This document shows positions 30,011 to 39,750 of a stretch of DNA of 42,334 nt, one piece after another. Source of the stretch: Bacteroidota bacterium (GTDB taxonomy: Bacteria > Bacteroidota > Bacteroidia > B-17B0 > Aurantibacillaceae). Positions within the stretch are counted from its first letter, which is position 1. Every line of letters begins with the position of its first letter. Position numbers and translations under genes: made by a program. The stretch lies in contig JACDDR010000002.1 of the NCBI GenBank assembly GCA_013816895.1, positions 56,990-99,323 on the forward strand, written 5' to 3'. A model generated the notes under the pieces. The model did not search any database. It was not told the DNA's origin and saw nothing but the letters and a program-made list of their open reading frames with translations.

Positions 30011-31902
30011 TAAATTTTCCCTTTTACAATTTCTTCTACCACCTGCGGATCAAGGAGCGTAGAGATATCCCCCAGATTATTTATTTCGCCCTCTGCTACT
30101 TTTCTTAATATCCTGCGCATTATTTTTCCACTTCTTGTTTTTGGAAGACCGCTTACAATCTGGATTTTATCAGGCCTTGCGATCGGACCAATCACCTTGT
30201 TAACACAATTGAGAATTTCTTTTTTAATTTCATCATGTGATTTTAATGAGTTGGGCACAATGCAATACGCATAAATTCCCTGGCCTTTTATATCGTGCGG
30301 AAAACCTACCACGGCTGACTCAACCACATCCTCGCACTGATTGATGGCGCTTTCTACTTCCGCGGTTCCAATACGATGACCGCTTACGTTAATCACATCA
30401 TCCACCCGCCCGGTTATCCGGTAATATCCATCTTCATCGCGCCTGCAGCCGTCTCCGGTAAAATACAGTCCGGGATAGGTTGCGAAATAAGTGGCGCGGC
30501 AACGTTCATGGTCGCCATATGTTGTGCGAAGAATGGAAGGCCACGGAAATTGAATGCAAAGATTTCCTTCAACTCCGTTGCCCTCTATTATATTTCCTTT
30601 TTCATCTACCAGCACGGGCTGCACACCCGGTAGAGGCAAAGTTGCAAATCCTGGTTTTGTTTTAGTAATGCTTGCCAAAGGTGAAATCAGAATCCCTCCC
30701 GTTTCAGTTTGCCACCATGTATCAACAACTGGACATTTTTCTTTGCCAATATTTTTATAGTACCACTGCCAGGCTTCTTCGTTGATAGGTTCTCCAACAC
30801 TTCCTAATACTTTAAGAGATGAAAGATCATATGGCTTTACATAATCCAGGCCGGCTGCTTCCAGCGCACGAATGGCTGTGGGCGCGGTATAAAAAATATT
30901 CACTTTATATTTATCCACCACGTTCCAGAAACGCCCCGCATCCGGGTAACTTGGAATGCCTTCAAAAATAACGGAAGTAGCGCCGGCAAGAAGCGGACCG
31001 TAAGTAATGTACGAATGACCTGTTACCCAGCCCACGTCGGCAGTACACCAATAAACCTGTTCTGGTTTGTATTGAAAAACATTTAGAAAGCTATAACAGG
31101 TAAATACCATATAACCTCCGGTGGAATGAACAACACCTTTGGGTTTACCCGTACTTCCGGAAGTATATAAAATGAATAAAGGATCTTCGCTGTCCATTGT
31201 AGTAGCTGTGCATTGCGGAGACTGCTTGCTTACTTGTTCTTTCCATTCAAAATCACGTCCCTGTTGCATATTAACTTTTTCACCGGTGCGGTTAAGAACA
31301 AGTACCTTTTCTATGGAGGAACATTGTTTCAGTGCTTCATCAACGGTGGGTTTCATGGGAATGGTTTTGTTTCCACGGAAGGCACCGTCGCTGGTGAGCA
31401 CCACCTTGCAGCTGCTGTCATTAATTCTGTCCTGTAACGACTGGGCACTGAAACCACCAAACACGACAGAATGCACCGCGCCTATTCGTGCACAAGCCAA
31501 CAGAGAAAATACTGCCTCCGGAACCATTGGAAGGTAAATGCAAACTCTGTCACCTTTTTGAACGCCAAAACTTTTTAAAACGTTGGCCAGTTTACAAACC
31601 TCGTCATGCAACTGCTGATAGGTTATTTCGCGCGAAGGTTTGCCGATTTCGTTTTCCTCAAAATAAAAAGCAACAGTACCTGCTTTTTCAGGAAGATGCC
31701 TGTCGATGCAGTTTTCGGTTATGTTCAGTTTTCCGTTAATAAACCATTTTACATCCGGCTCTTTAAAATTCCATTCCAGAACGTTATCCCATTTTTTTTG
31801 CCAGGAAAATTTTTCTGCAATATCCGACCAGAAAGCCTCCGGTTCTTTTACGCTTTTATCATACGCTTTTTGATACTCTTCAAATGTGTTTATCTGCATC
31901 AT
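30010..31902 (-). CDS. acs: Acetyl-CoA synthetase
   Basis: VFGGFSAQSLQDRI, YTSGSTGKPKGVVHSTGGY, DTWWQTETGG, PKTRSGKIMRRILRK. Confidence 0.97.
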   Translation of the reverse strand: MMQINTFEEYQKAYDKSVKEPEAFWSDIAEKFSWQKKWDNVLEWNFKEPDVKWFINGKLNITENCIDRHLPEKAGTVAFYFEENEIGKPSREITYQQLHDEVCKLANVLKSFGVQKGDRVCIYLPMVPEAVFSLLACARIGAVHSVVFGGFSAQSLQDRINDSSCKVVLTSDGAFRGNKTIPMKPTVDEALKQCSSIEKVLVLNRTGEKVNMQQGRDFEWKEQVSKQSPQCTATTMDSEDPLFILYTSGSTGKPKGVVHSTGGYMVFTCYSFLNVFQYKPEQVYWCTADVGWVTGHSYITYGPLLAGATSVIFEGIPSYPDAGRFWNVVDKYKVNIFYTAPTAIRALEAAGLDYVKPYDLSSLKVLGSVGEPINEEAWQWYYKNIGKEKCPVVDTWWQTETGGILISPLASITKTKPGFATLPLPGVQPVLVDEKGNIIEGNGVEGNLCIQFPWPSILRTTYGDHERCRATYFATYPGLYFTGDGCRRDEDGYYRITGRVDDVINVSGHRIGTAEVESAINQCEDVVESAVVGFPHDIKGQGIYAYCIVPNSLKSHDEIKKEILNCVNKVIGPIARPDKIQIVSGLPKTRSGKIMRRILRKVAEGEINNLGDISTLLDPQVVEEIVKGKI

Positions 31903-31919
31903 ATTAATACTATTGAGAT

Positions 31920-34130
31920 TTAAATTTTCATTCCTAATACCAACACATCATCTACCTGTTCGAGATTTCCTTTCCAATCGAAAAACTTTTTTTCAAGAAT
32001 TTCCGATTGTTCGTTCAATGGTAAATGATGTATTGCTAAAAATAATTCTTCCATTTGCTTATACTTGAACTTTTTACCCTGTCCGAATACACCTTCGTTC
32101 AGGCGGGCTTTTTCACCACCAAATTGGTCAGGATAACCGTCGGTTGTCATATAAATAACGTCTCCCGTAAACATAGGAATTAAATGATTCGAAAATTTCT
32201 GGTTCTTCATACTGTATGATTCTCCTATCGGTTTTTTATCGCCTCTGTGCAAAAGCAATTGGTTATTACGTACGATGTAAAGATTGTTATTAGCTCCAGC
32301 GAACATAATCTCCATTTTTTCATAATCTATGGCACACATGCTTATTTCCATACCGTCTTTAATCGTTCCGGAGGAGGATGAACTTTTAATATTCTTCGGG
32401 AGTTCTACGTTTAAATAATCAAGCGCCTCCGCCGGATTATTAATTTCATCCATGCCAAGGGTTTGATTTAAAATGGTGGCGCCAATCAGACTCATAAAGG
32501 CCCCGGGTACGCCATGTCCTGTGCAGTCGGCTACAGCAAGAACCAGAAAGGTTTTGCCGGTAACACCTTTAAGAGAATTTATCCAGTAAAAATCGCCACT
32601 CACAACATCTTTAGGAAGATACAGCACAAAACTATTTGGTAATATTTCCTGGACCTGCATTTTGTCGGGCATAATGCTTTTTTGAATCCTGCTTGCATAA
32701 TTAATGCTGTCGGCCACTTCTTTATTTTTTTCCTCCAGTAATTTTTTTTGTACCAAAAGCTCGGCATTTGCTTTTTGTTTCTGACGATAATTGATAACAC
32801 CAATTACCAGCAGTATCAATAAAAGGAGAGAAGCAATGAATATAATACTGTTTATTTGTTTTTGTTTCTGAAGTTTTGTTTCCGCAATTATTTTTTCTTT
32901 TGCCCTTATCTGTTCCTGGTGTTCGCGTTCAAACTTTAATTCCTGGATAGCAATACCTTTTAATTGCTCGGTACGATTTAACGAATCGTTGGCGGTTAAA
33001 TGAAGCTTAAGGTATTTAAGGGCGCTGTCGGGGATGTTTTTTTTCTCAAAGATCCGGGATAACATGAGGCAGTTAAATGCAATAAATTTTCTGTTATTCG
33101 TCTTACCCGCTTCCACATACCCCATGAACGCATAGCGGAAGGCGCTGTCATTTAATTTTTTTTCAAAATAAGCCTGACCGAGGTTGTAATAGCAAATATC
33201 AAGCCCGACAACGCGGTTAATTTTACGACTTAAACGTTCCCCTTCTTTTAAAAGAATAATAGCCTGGTCGAAATTCTTTTTACTTACATACAGATTCGCT
33301 TTATTTAAGGTAGCAATTGTAAAATGATATTGGTCATCGTACTTTGAAGCCGTTTTAAGCGCGATGTCTAGGAAATAAAAAGCCGAGTCAGTGTTTTTCA
33401 GTTCTTCATAACAGGTCGAAATATCGATGTAAACGCCTTCCAGCTCATAAATATCTTTATGAATTTCAGCCATTTTTTTTGCTCTGAACAAACAGGCAAG
33501 TGCCTTGCGTTGTTCACGTAAATTTTGGTAGGCTATTGAAATGCTTTCCAGGGAAAGAATAATACTCACAGTATCTTTCTTTTTTTCAAAGTAGTGCAAG
33601 GCCTGAAAATTATAATCGGCCATCCTAAGATAATTGCTTTGATGCGCAAAAATCAATCCCAGGTTGTAATAGGTAGTATACACCGCGTTGCTGTCTTTTA
33701 ACTGCGTTCCTATCTCTATACGTCTTAAGTAGGCATTTTCTGATTCTTTAAAATGCCCCTTATTGTATTCAATCGCACCTATGATATTATGCGCCCTCAT
33801 TTCTACCTGCCTGTTATTGCTTTTTTCAGCGTAAACAAGCGCTTTTTTAGCATATAACTGGGTATTGAGCGTATCGTTATTGTAGTAATAAATTACGGCT
33901 TCTAGTCCGAAAACATTGGCAAGTGTATAATCATCGCTGTGTTTTAACGAAAGCATTTCAGCTTTTTGCACCAGCTTCAGCGCTTCTTCCTGATTAGTGT
34001 TAATAAGGGAATTGGCTCTTCGGAGAATTGCGTTAATAACAGTGGTATCGGTTTTTGCATGCTGTGTAAATGCCTGTTCAAATGGATACATCAACAGGAT
34101 CAAAAACAATATATGTTTTGTGCACGTCAC
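31920..34130 (-). CDS. TPR-repeat membrane protein with C-terminal SpoIIE/PP2C-type phosphatase domain
   Basis: Signal peptide, multiple TPRs, TM segment (INSIIFIASLLLLILLVIGVINY), DVVSGDFYWI...VADCTGHGVPGAFMSLIG. Confidence 0.92.
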   Translation of the reverse strand: MTCTKHILFLILLMYPFEQAFTQHAKTDTTVINAILRRANSLINTNQEEALKLVQKAEMLSLKHSDDYTLANVFGLEAVIYYYNNDTLNTQLYAKKALVYAEKSNNRQVEMRAHNIIGAIEYNKGHFKESENAYLRRIEIGTQLKDSNAVYTTYYNLGLIFAHQSNYLRMADYNFQALHYFEKKKDTVSIILSLESISIAYQNLREQRKALACLFRAKKMAEIHKDIYELEGVYIDISTCYEELKNTDSAFYFLDIALKTASKYDDQYHFTIATLNKANLYVSKKNFDQAIILLKEGERLSRKINRVVGLDICYYNLGQAYFEKKLNDSAFRYAFMGYVEAGKTNNRKFIAFNCLMLSRIFEKKNIPDSALKYLKLHLTANDSLNRTEQLKGIAIQELKFEREHQEQIRAKEKIIAETKLQKQKQINSIIFIASLLLLILLVIGVINYRQKQKANAELLVQKKLLEEKNKEVADSINYASRIQKSIMPDKMQVQEILPNSFVLYLPKDVVSGDFYWINSLKGVTGKTFLVLAVADCTGHGVPGAFMSLIGATILNQTLGMDEINNPAEALDYLNVELPKNIKSSSSSGTIKDGMEISMCAIDYEKMEIMFAGANNNLYIVRNNQLLLHRGDKKPIGESYSMKNQKFSNHLIPMFTGDVIYMTTDGYPDQFGGEKARLNEGVFGQGKKFKYKQMEELFLAIHHLPLNEQSEILEKKFFDWKGNLEQVDDVLVLGMKI

Positions 34131-34277
34131 CTTGTTTCTTAATTTTTTATTTTATTGTTCTCTTTGGGACTGAAATTTCCCGGTTTCCCAAAGCCCTCCT
34201 CAAATATAAACAGCATCATTGTTAAAAAAATATATACAAATGTAACTTCTTATTGGATAATTGCCTTAAATTTAAGC

Positions 34278-35285
34278 ATGATTAAAAAATACTTTGCTAT
34301 AGCAATCTCCGCAGTTATGCTGGGGGTTGCGTGCGTGCCAGGCCGCATAATGGAGGAAACAAAAGCCAAATTGAACAGCTGCGAGACCGAAAGGGATGCA
34401 TTAAAGAAAAGTTCACAGGAAAATGAGGCGAAAATTGTTGAACTGAAAGAACAGATGGTAAAGAACGAAAAGGAAAATGCTGGTTTAAAAAGGGATACTT
34501 CCATCATTGGGAGCAACTACCGCAACCTTACTTCCAAGTATGATAAATTAAATTCTTTGAATGAACAATTAATGGATCGCTTAAATAAACTGCTTACCGG
34601 CAGCAATAACGATAATACAAAGTTAAGTGGCGATCTGCAGCTCACAAAAGAACAATTACTTAAAAAAGAAGATGAATTAAAAGCCCTGGAAGCTAAGTTA
34701 AACAAACAAAAAGAAGATCTGGATGCTCTGGGTGTACAGTTAAAACAACGCGAAGCACGTGTAAACGAACTGGAAGACATTCTTAAAAAGAAAGACCAGG
34801 CAGCCACCGACCTGAAGAAAAAATTGAGCGATGCTTTATTAGGATTTGAAAATAAAGGACTCACCATTACCCAGAAAAATGGCAAAGTTTACGTAAGCAT
34901 GGATGAGAGCTTGTTATTTGCAAGTGGCAAAACCAACGTGGAAGCGCGTGGGGTAGAGGCATTAAAAAGTGTGGCAAAAGTACTTGAAAACAACACGGAT
35001 ATAAACGTGATGGTGGAAGGGCATACCGATGATGTTCCGATGAAAGGTGCCGGCGAAATAAAAGACAACTGGGATTTGAGTGTGATCCGTGCTACTTCAG
35101 TAACCAAAATATTATTGTCAAGCGCCAAGATCGATGCCAAGCGAATCACTTCCGCAGGCCGCGGCGAATTCTTTCCCCTCGACAATGGTAAAACGCCTGA
35201 AGCACGAAAGAAAAACCGGAGAACCGAGATCATTCTTACTCCTAAACTGGATGAATTATTAAAAGTTTTAGGCAACAATAACTAG
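34278..35285 (+). CDS. OmpA-family lipoprotein with coiled-coil (OmpA/MotB C-terminal domain)
   Basis: Lipobox-like VMLGVAC; heptad-rich coiled coil; VMVEGHTDDVPMKG...DLSVIRATSVTKIL...AGRGEFFP...RKKNRRTEIIL. ATG at 34278. Confidence 0.9.
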   Translation: MIKKYFAIAISAVMLGVACVPGRIMEETKAKLNSCETERDALKKSSQENEAKIVELKEQMVKNEKENAGLKRDTSIIGSNYRNLTSKYDKLNSLNEQLMDRLNKLLTGSNNDNTKLSGDLQLTKEQLLKKEDELKALEAKLNKQKEDLDALGVQLKQREARVNELEDILKKKDQAATDLKKKLSDALLGFENKGLTITQKNGKVYVSMDESLLFASGKTNVEARGVEALKSVAKVLENNTDINVMVEGHTDDVPMKGAGEIKDNWDLSVIRATSVTKILLSSAKIDAKRITSAGRGEFFPLDNGKTPEARKKNRRTEIILTPKLDELLKVLGNNN

Positions 35286-35286
35286 T

Positions 35287-35655
35287 ATGGGATTAATAAA
35301 AGAGTTTAAAGATTTCGCAGTAAAAGGCAACGTGATCGACCTGGCCATCGGGGTGGTGATTGGCGCAGCTTTTACCAAAATTATCGGTTCCTTTATTGAC
35401 GATGTTCTGACTCCTTTGCTGCTGAAGCCTGCCATGGAAGCGGCCCATATCAGCGATATTAAAGAATTAAAAGCAGGAACTGTAAAGTATGGGTTATTTC
35501 TTTCGAATGTCCTGAATTTTTTAATTGTGGCCTTCGTTCTCTTTCTGGTTATTAAAGGTATTAACAGGATGAAAAAGAAAGAGGAGGCCGCTCTTGTGCC
35601 GCCTACAACAACAGAAATTCTTTTAACAGAAATACGTGACGCGTTAAAAAAATAA
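35287..35655 (+). CDS. mscL: Large-conductance mechanosensitive channel
   Basis: KEFKDFAVKGNVIDLAIGVVIGAAFTKIIGSFIDDVLTPLL. Confidence 0.97.
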   Translation: MGLIKEFKDFAVKGNVIDLAIGVVIGAAFTKIIGSFIDDVLTPLLLKPAMEAAHISDIKELKAGTVKYGLFLSNVLNFLIVAFVLFLVIKGINRMKKKEEAALVPPTTTEILLTEIRDALKK

Positions 35656-35683
35656 CTTCGCTGCTAGTTTAATTAAAGACCAA

Positions 35684-37876
35684 CTATTTAATAAGATTTA
35701 ATTCGTTGATGATGTTACTCGCGCCGCCGAGTTTATCAATAACGAAAAGCATGTAGCGCACATCAAGACAAATGGTGCGGGTTAAATCTTTATCAAAAGC
35801 GATTTTATGTCCGAGCGCTTCATAGTTACCATCGAAGCATAGTCCAATGAGTTCTCCTTTCGCGTTTAACACGGGCGAACCTGAATTACCACCGGTAATA
35901 TCATTAGTTGTGATAAAAGTAACCACAACGTCGTTCGCCGATTTATCGGCGTATTGTCCGTAATCTTTTTTATCAATCAGTTCCATTAGCTTCACAGGAG
36001 CGTCAAACTCATAATCTCCCGGTTTGTATTTTTCTTTTATTCCGTTAAGTGTGCAGATGTAGCTGTATTTAACACCATCCTTCGGAGCGTAAGATTTTAC
36101 ATTACCATAATTCACACGCATGGTTTGATTCGCGTCAGGATACATTGGTTTATCTTTTTGCATTTCAAGAACACCTTTAAGATATTTGTTATTTAAAACA
36201 TAATTAGTTCCTGTGAAATCCGCGTAATATTTCGAATAATTGCTGTTAAAGTTATCCGTAAAAGCAACTGCGGTTTTGTATGCCGCGTCTTTATGAAGAA
36301 TCGCTGTATCGGGCTTTGCCATAAAAGCTTCAAACTTATCCTTATTCAGCAGCATGGTGTTATCAAACACATACGAAGAATATTTCTGATAGGTATCGTT
36401 GCTTTCAAGCGCTCCATAATTATTTTTAAGAGTGGTATAAAATGTTTGCGGACGTTGGTCAGCATCGATATCCGTATAAAACATTTTTAGTACCGCCGCC
36501 AGAATGTTTTTATCAGAAGGGGTGTTTTCTCCTTTTAGAAATCTCGCGTGCGCACTTTTAACGTTCTGAGCAAGCTTTGTAATATCTTCAGGTTTTGCGG
36601 ATGCGTTAGACAAAGCAACATCGTAACTTTTTAAACTTGCAGCAAACGCCATCAACGGCGAACCAAGAATTCCTTCGTAAAGATACATTCTGTGTTTGGC
36701 GTACGGACGCCAATTGTCGTAGGTTTTTTTTACATCGGCAAACAAATTATCGTACTCTGCTTTTCCTTTTGCCCAAGCTTCAAACGCCGCTTCATCTTTT
36801 TGTTTCAGGTCCACTACGTTTAATTTCACCAGTTGTTTTGCTTCACCGTCAAAAAACTTCCAGTAGTTTGCTATGCCTGCATAATAACTGGCAAGCTGAA
36901 TCTTAACTGCAGGATCTTTTATCATTTCGGCCATCATGCATTTTAAACGCGCATCGCGAAGATTAACAAGACTTGGATTATCAATATCCACTTTTAACTT
37001 TACGCCATAAGAAGTTTCATAACGGTTTGTGCTCCCGGGGTATCCATAGATCATCGCGTAATCTCCGTCTTTAATCCCTTTGATTGAAACAGGCAGCACG
37101 TATTTTGGTTTATACGGAACATTCTCTGCAGAATAATCAGCGGGTTTTCCATCAGCCGTTGAATAAACACGGAACACCGAAAAATCGCCGGTATGCCGCG
37201 GCCATTCCCAGTTATCTGTATCGCCACCAAATTTGCCAATACTTTCAGGAGGTGTTCCTACCAAACGAACATCTTTAAAACGCTGATAGGTGAATTGTAA
37301 AAACTGGTTGCCTTTAAAAAAACTTCCTATTCTCACTTCAAACCCGGTTCCTTCCGCGGCCTTAGCCGACATCTCATTCAAAATTCCACCTAATTTAGAG
37401 GCCATATCAGAAGTCTTATAATTTTTGAGACTTTCGTTGACTTTAGTTGTAACATCTTCTATTTTTATAAGGAATTGTACACTCAAACCCGCGCACGCAA
37501 TTTCTTCGCCTTTTGTTTTTGCCCAGAATCCGTTTTGGAGATGATTATGTTCCACAGAACTAGCACTCGCTATAGCATCATAACCACAGTGGTGATTTGT
37601 GAACACCAAACCCTCTTTGCTTACCATTTCTGCAGTACAACCCCCGCCAAACAGCACAATGGCATCTTTAATGCTATTGTTGTTAATACTGTAAAGCTGC
37701 TCTTTAGATAACTTTAAGCCTTTCTTCACCATATCTGAATAAACCTTGTCGCCCAGCATTTGCACAAGCCACATGCCTTCATCGGCCTTAACCAAAAAAT
37801 TAAAAAATAAAACAAACACTAAAATGCCGGGGAACTTTTTCATGATACTTTTAGAATTGAAGCGCAAAATTAACAT
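35684..37876 (-). CDS. S46 family dipeptidyl peptidase (DPP7/DPP11 family)
   Basis: FGGGCTAEMVSKEGLVFTNHHCGYDAI, TNDITGGNSGSPVLNAKGELIGLCFDGNYEA. Confidence 0.95.
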   Translation of the reverse strand: MLILRFNSKSIMKKFPGILVFVLFFNFLVKADEGMWLVQMLGDKVYSDMVKKGLKLSKEQLYSINNNSIKDAIVLFGGGCTAEMVSKEGLVFTNHHCGYDAIASASSVEHNHLQNGFWAKTKGEEIACAGLSVQFLIKIEDVTTKVNESLKNYKTSDMASKLGGILNEMSAKAAEGTGFEVRIGSFFKGNQFLQFTYQRFKDVRLVGTPPESIGKFGGDTDNWEWPRHTGDFSVFRVYSTADGKPADYSAENVPYKPKYVLPVSIKGIKDGDYAMIYGYPGSTNRYETSYGVKLKVDIDNPSLVNLRDARLKCMMAEMIKDPAVKIQLASYYAGIANYWKFFDGEAKQLVKLNVVDLKQKDEAAFEAWAKGKAEYDNLFADVKKTYDNWRPYAKHRMYLYEGILGSPLMAFAASLKSYDVALSNASAKPEDITKLAQNVKSAHARFLKGENTPSDKNILAAVLKMFYTDIDADQRPQTFYTTLKNNYGALESNDTYQKYSSYVFDNTMLLNKDKFEAFMAKPDTAILHKDAAYKTAVAFTDNFNSNYSKYYADFTGTNYVLNNKYLKGVLEMQKDKPMYPDANQTMRVNYGNVKSYAPKDGVKYSYICTLNGIKEKYKPGDYEFDAPVKLMELIDKKDYGQYADKSANDVVVTFITTNDITGGNSGSPVLNAKGELIGLCFDGNYEALGHKIAFDKDLTRTICLDVRYMLFVIDKLGGASNIINELNLIK

Positions 37877-37942
37877 CGAAAACTCAATTTTTTGAACAAT
37901 TTAGATAAACCACAGTTTATTAAGGAAGTTTTAGTGGAAATA

Positions 37943-37987
37943 CCCGTTAAAGGAAAGGACCTTTCCCTTTATCCCCCCTTTAGCGGG
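37943..37987. repeat. G/C-run inverted repeat
   Basis: CCCGTTAAAGG (37943-37953) pairs with CCTTTAGCGGG (37977-37987) with one mismatch; inner AAAGGAAAGG/CCTTTCCCTTT. Confidence 0.45.
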
Positions 37988-38147
37988 AGGCCGCGGATAT
38001 TGATTTTTAAGGGTTTCAACAGCATATTTGGATTTTCTGATTTAACCCGCCAGCTATTTAAAAATGGGTTTGAACGAATAACAGCGTCAAATTCTTTTAA
38101 TTAAGATACCTTTATGTCTTAAACCTCTGAACTTAAATTTTTTTATC

Positions 38148-38438
38148 ATGTCATTACACACTTACAATACATTAGCCGAGGCTGTGATCGCATTAAAGGA
38201 ACGCGGTTATGAAATTGACATGTTTGAACTTATTGAAAACAGCAACGATTTAGAGCAGTTTACCATTGTAGAAACACATCACTTCGAAGGAATATTAAAT
38301 CCTGTTGACAATTCTGTGCTTTACGTTATTGAATCCAGCGAAGGCTTAAAAGGGATTGTAATAGATTTGAACGGAATTAATCATGTAACTCCTAAAACTG
38401 AATTACTCAGCAAAATAAAAGTTCACCCCACTGTGTAA
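38148..38438 (+). CDS. Conserved small Bacteroidetes protein (often labelled 'phosphoribosylpyrophosphate synthetase')
   Basis: YNTLAEAVIALKERGYEIDMFE...HHFEGILNPVDNSVLYVIESSEGLKGIVIDLNGI pattern. Confidence 0.75.
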   Translation: MSLHTYNTLAEAVIALKERGYEIDMFELIENSNDLEQFTIVETHHFEGILNPVDNSVLYVIESSEGLKGIVIDLNGINHVTPKTELLSKIKVHPTV

Positions 38439-38515
38439 ATGTTAATCTTGAAAAAGCTTTAAATGCTCTTTTCTGGTTCAGCGTTTAGCTTCTCTTTATT
38501 TATTCGTAACTAAAA

Positions 38516-39736
38516 CTATTCTGTAGGCTTATCTGAAACGTTCACTGGAATTATTTCCGGCGTTACTTCTGGTGTTATGGTTTCACCGGAATCAGTTGCA
38601 ATTTTAACTTCGTCGCCGCTTTTAACTACAGAGTATTTTTCCTTCAGCGCTAAAAACGGTATCTCGTAAAATTTATAGGACACGTAGCAAACTGCAGCAA
38701 GGGTTGCATTTACAAGCGCCACATAAAGCAGGTAATTTGTTATATGAAATTTATCGAAGGCCTTTAATACTATAAATATAATGATAGGGTTAAACATGTA
38801 CATGCCGTAGGATACTTTCCCGAAATGATGAAAAATATTGGTTTGTGTTATTGGAAAAAACACTTTCGGATTAAACATAAAATTTCCAACCCAATATACC
38901 ATTACGGATACATAAAAATACTTCTTGATGGTGGCATTAAAAAAGGTAGAAGTATCGGTATATTTTTCAGTAACGAACATAAAAATAAAAATGCCGTATA
39001 CCAGCAATCGTATTGCCGCGTTGTGATTGAAGCTGATCCTTTTATTATATGCCAGGTAACCGAAAAGACTTCCAATGGCCAGCACATCGATACGGCTAAG
39101 GGTATGAACATACACGGCGCTGCCATACATAGGAACCTGCGTAGCCAGATACGCCCTGAATAAAATGGTGAGCGCTACAATGGAAAGAAGAACTTCAGGC
39201 AATCGTTTCAATGGTATAAAAGCCACCAACAAAGGGCAAATTAAATAGAAATGTTCTTCGATGCAGATGGACCAAAGGTGGTCTGTTGCCACAGATTTGG
39301 TGCCATTGTAAAGAATATCAAAATTCCCGGCAAAGAAAAAATGATAAAGATAGCCGGGCTCCTGTTCGCCATAGAAGTAGGTCAGCAAGGGTCCGATTAA
39401 AAGAATTAAAAAATACAATGGCCAGATTCGGAAAGCGCGTCTGATCCAAAACTTCACCACATCAACTTTTCCCATTTTATCTTTTTCGGCAAGTAAGAGA
39501 TAGGTGATTAAAAAACCGCTGATAACGAAGAAAATATCCACGCCCGAACAAAAATTCCCAAATAATGTTTCAAGCTTTTCTGTTCTGTAGGGCGTCATGG
39601 TTTTTATAAAATTTGGATTGCCGAACTGGGTTTGCCATCCGAAATAGGAGTGCAGAATTACGATCATATATGCGGCAAAAAACCTAAGGATGTCAAGGTT
39701 TTTAAAGTAAATTCTCTGGGTAGTATCTGTTGTCAT
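38516..39736 (-). CDS. Acyltransferase 3 family membrane protein
   Basis: NLDILRFFAAYMIVILHSYFGW, FCSGVDIFFVISGFLITYLL, IRRAFRIWPLYFL, SICIEEHFYLICPL. Confidence 0.93.
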   Translation of the reverse strand: MTTDTTQRIYFKNLDILRFFAAYMIVILHSYFGWQTQFGNPNFIKTMTPYRTEKLETLFGNFCSGVDIFFVISGFLITYLLLAEKDKMGKVDVVKFWIRRAFRIWPLYFLILLIGPLLTYFYGEQEPGYLYHFFFAGNFDILYNGTKSVATDHLWSICIEEHFYLICPLLVAFIPLKRLPEVLLSIVALTILFRAYLATQVPMYGSAVYVHTLSRIDVLAIGSLFGYLAYNKRISFNHNAAIRLLVYGIFIFMFVTEKYTDTSTFFNATIKKYFYVSVMVYWVGNFMFNPKVFFPITQTNIFHHFGKVSYGMYMFNPIIIFIVLKAFDKFHITNYLLYVALVNATLAAVCYVSYKFYEIPFLALKEKYSVVKSGDEVKIATDSGETITPEVTPEIIPVNVSDKPTE

Positions 39737-39750
39737 GTGCCTTGGTTTTT

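Noticed and set aside
34250-35278. Several minus-strand ORFs (88-129 aa) opposite the OmpA-like gene
   Set aside because: Ser/Phe-rich shadows of a Lys/Glu-rich coiled-coil coding region.
37892-38104. 70-aa ORF with TTG start between the S46 gene and the 38148 gene
   Set aside because: Reads straight through a G/C-run inverted repeat; no homology pattern, probably not coding.
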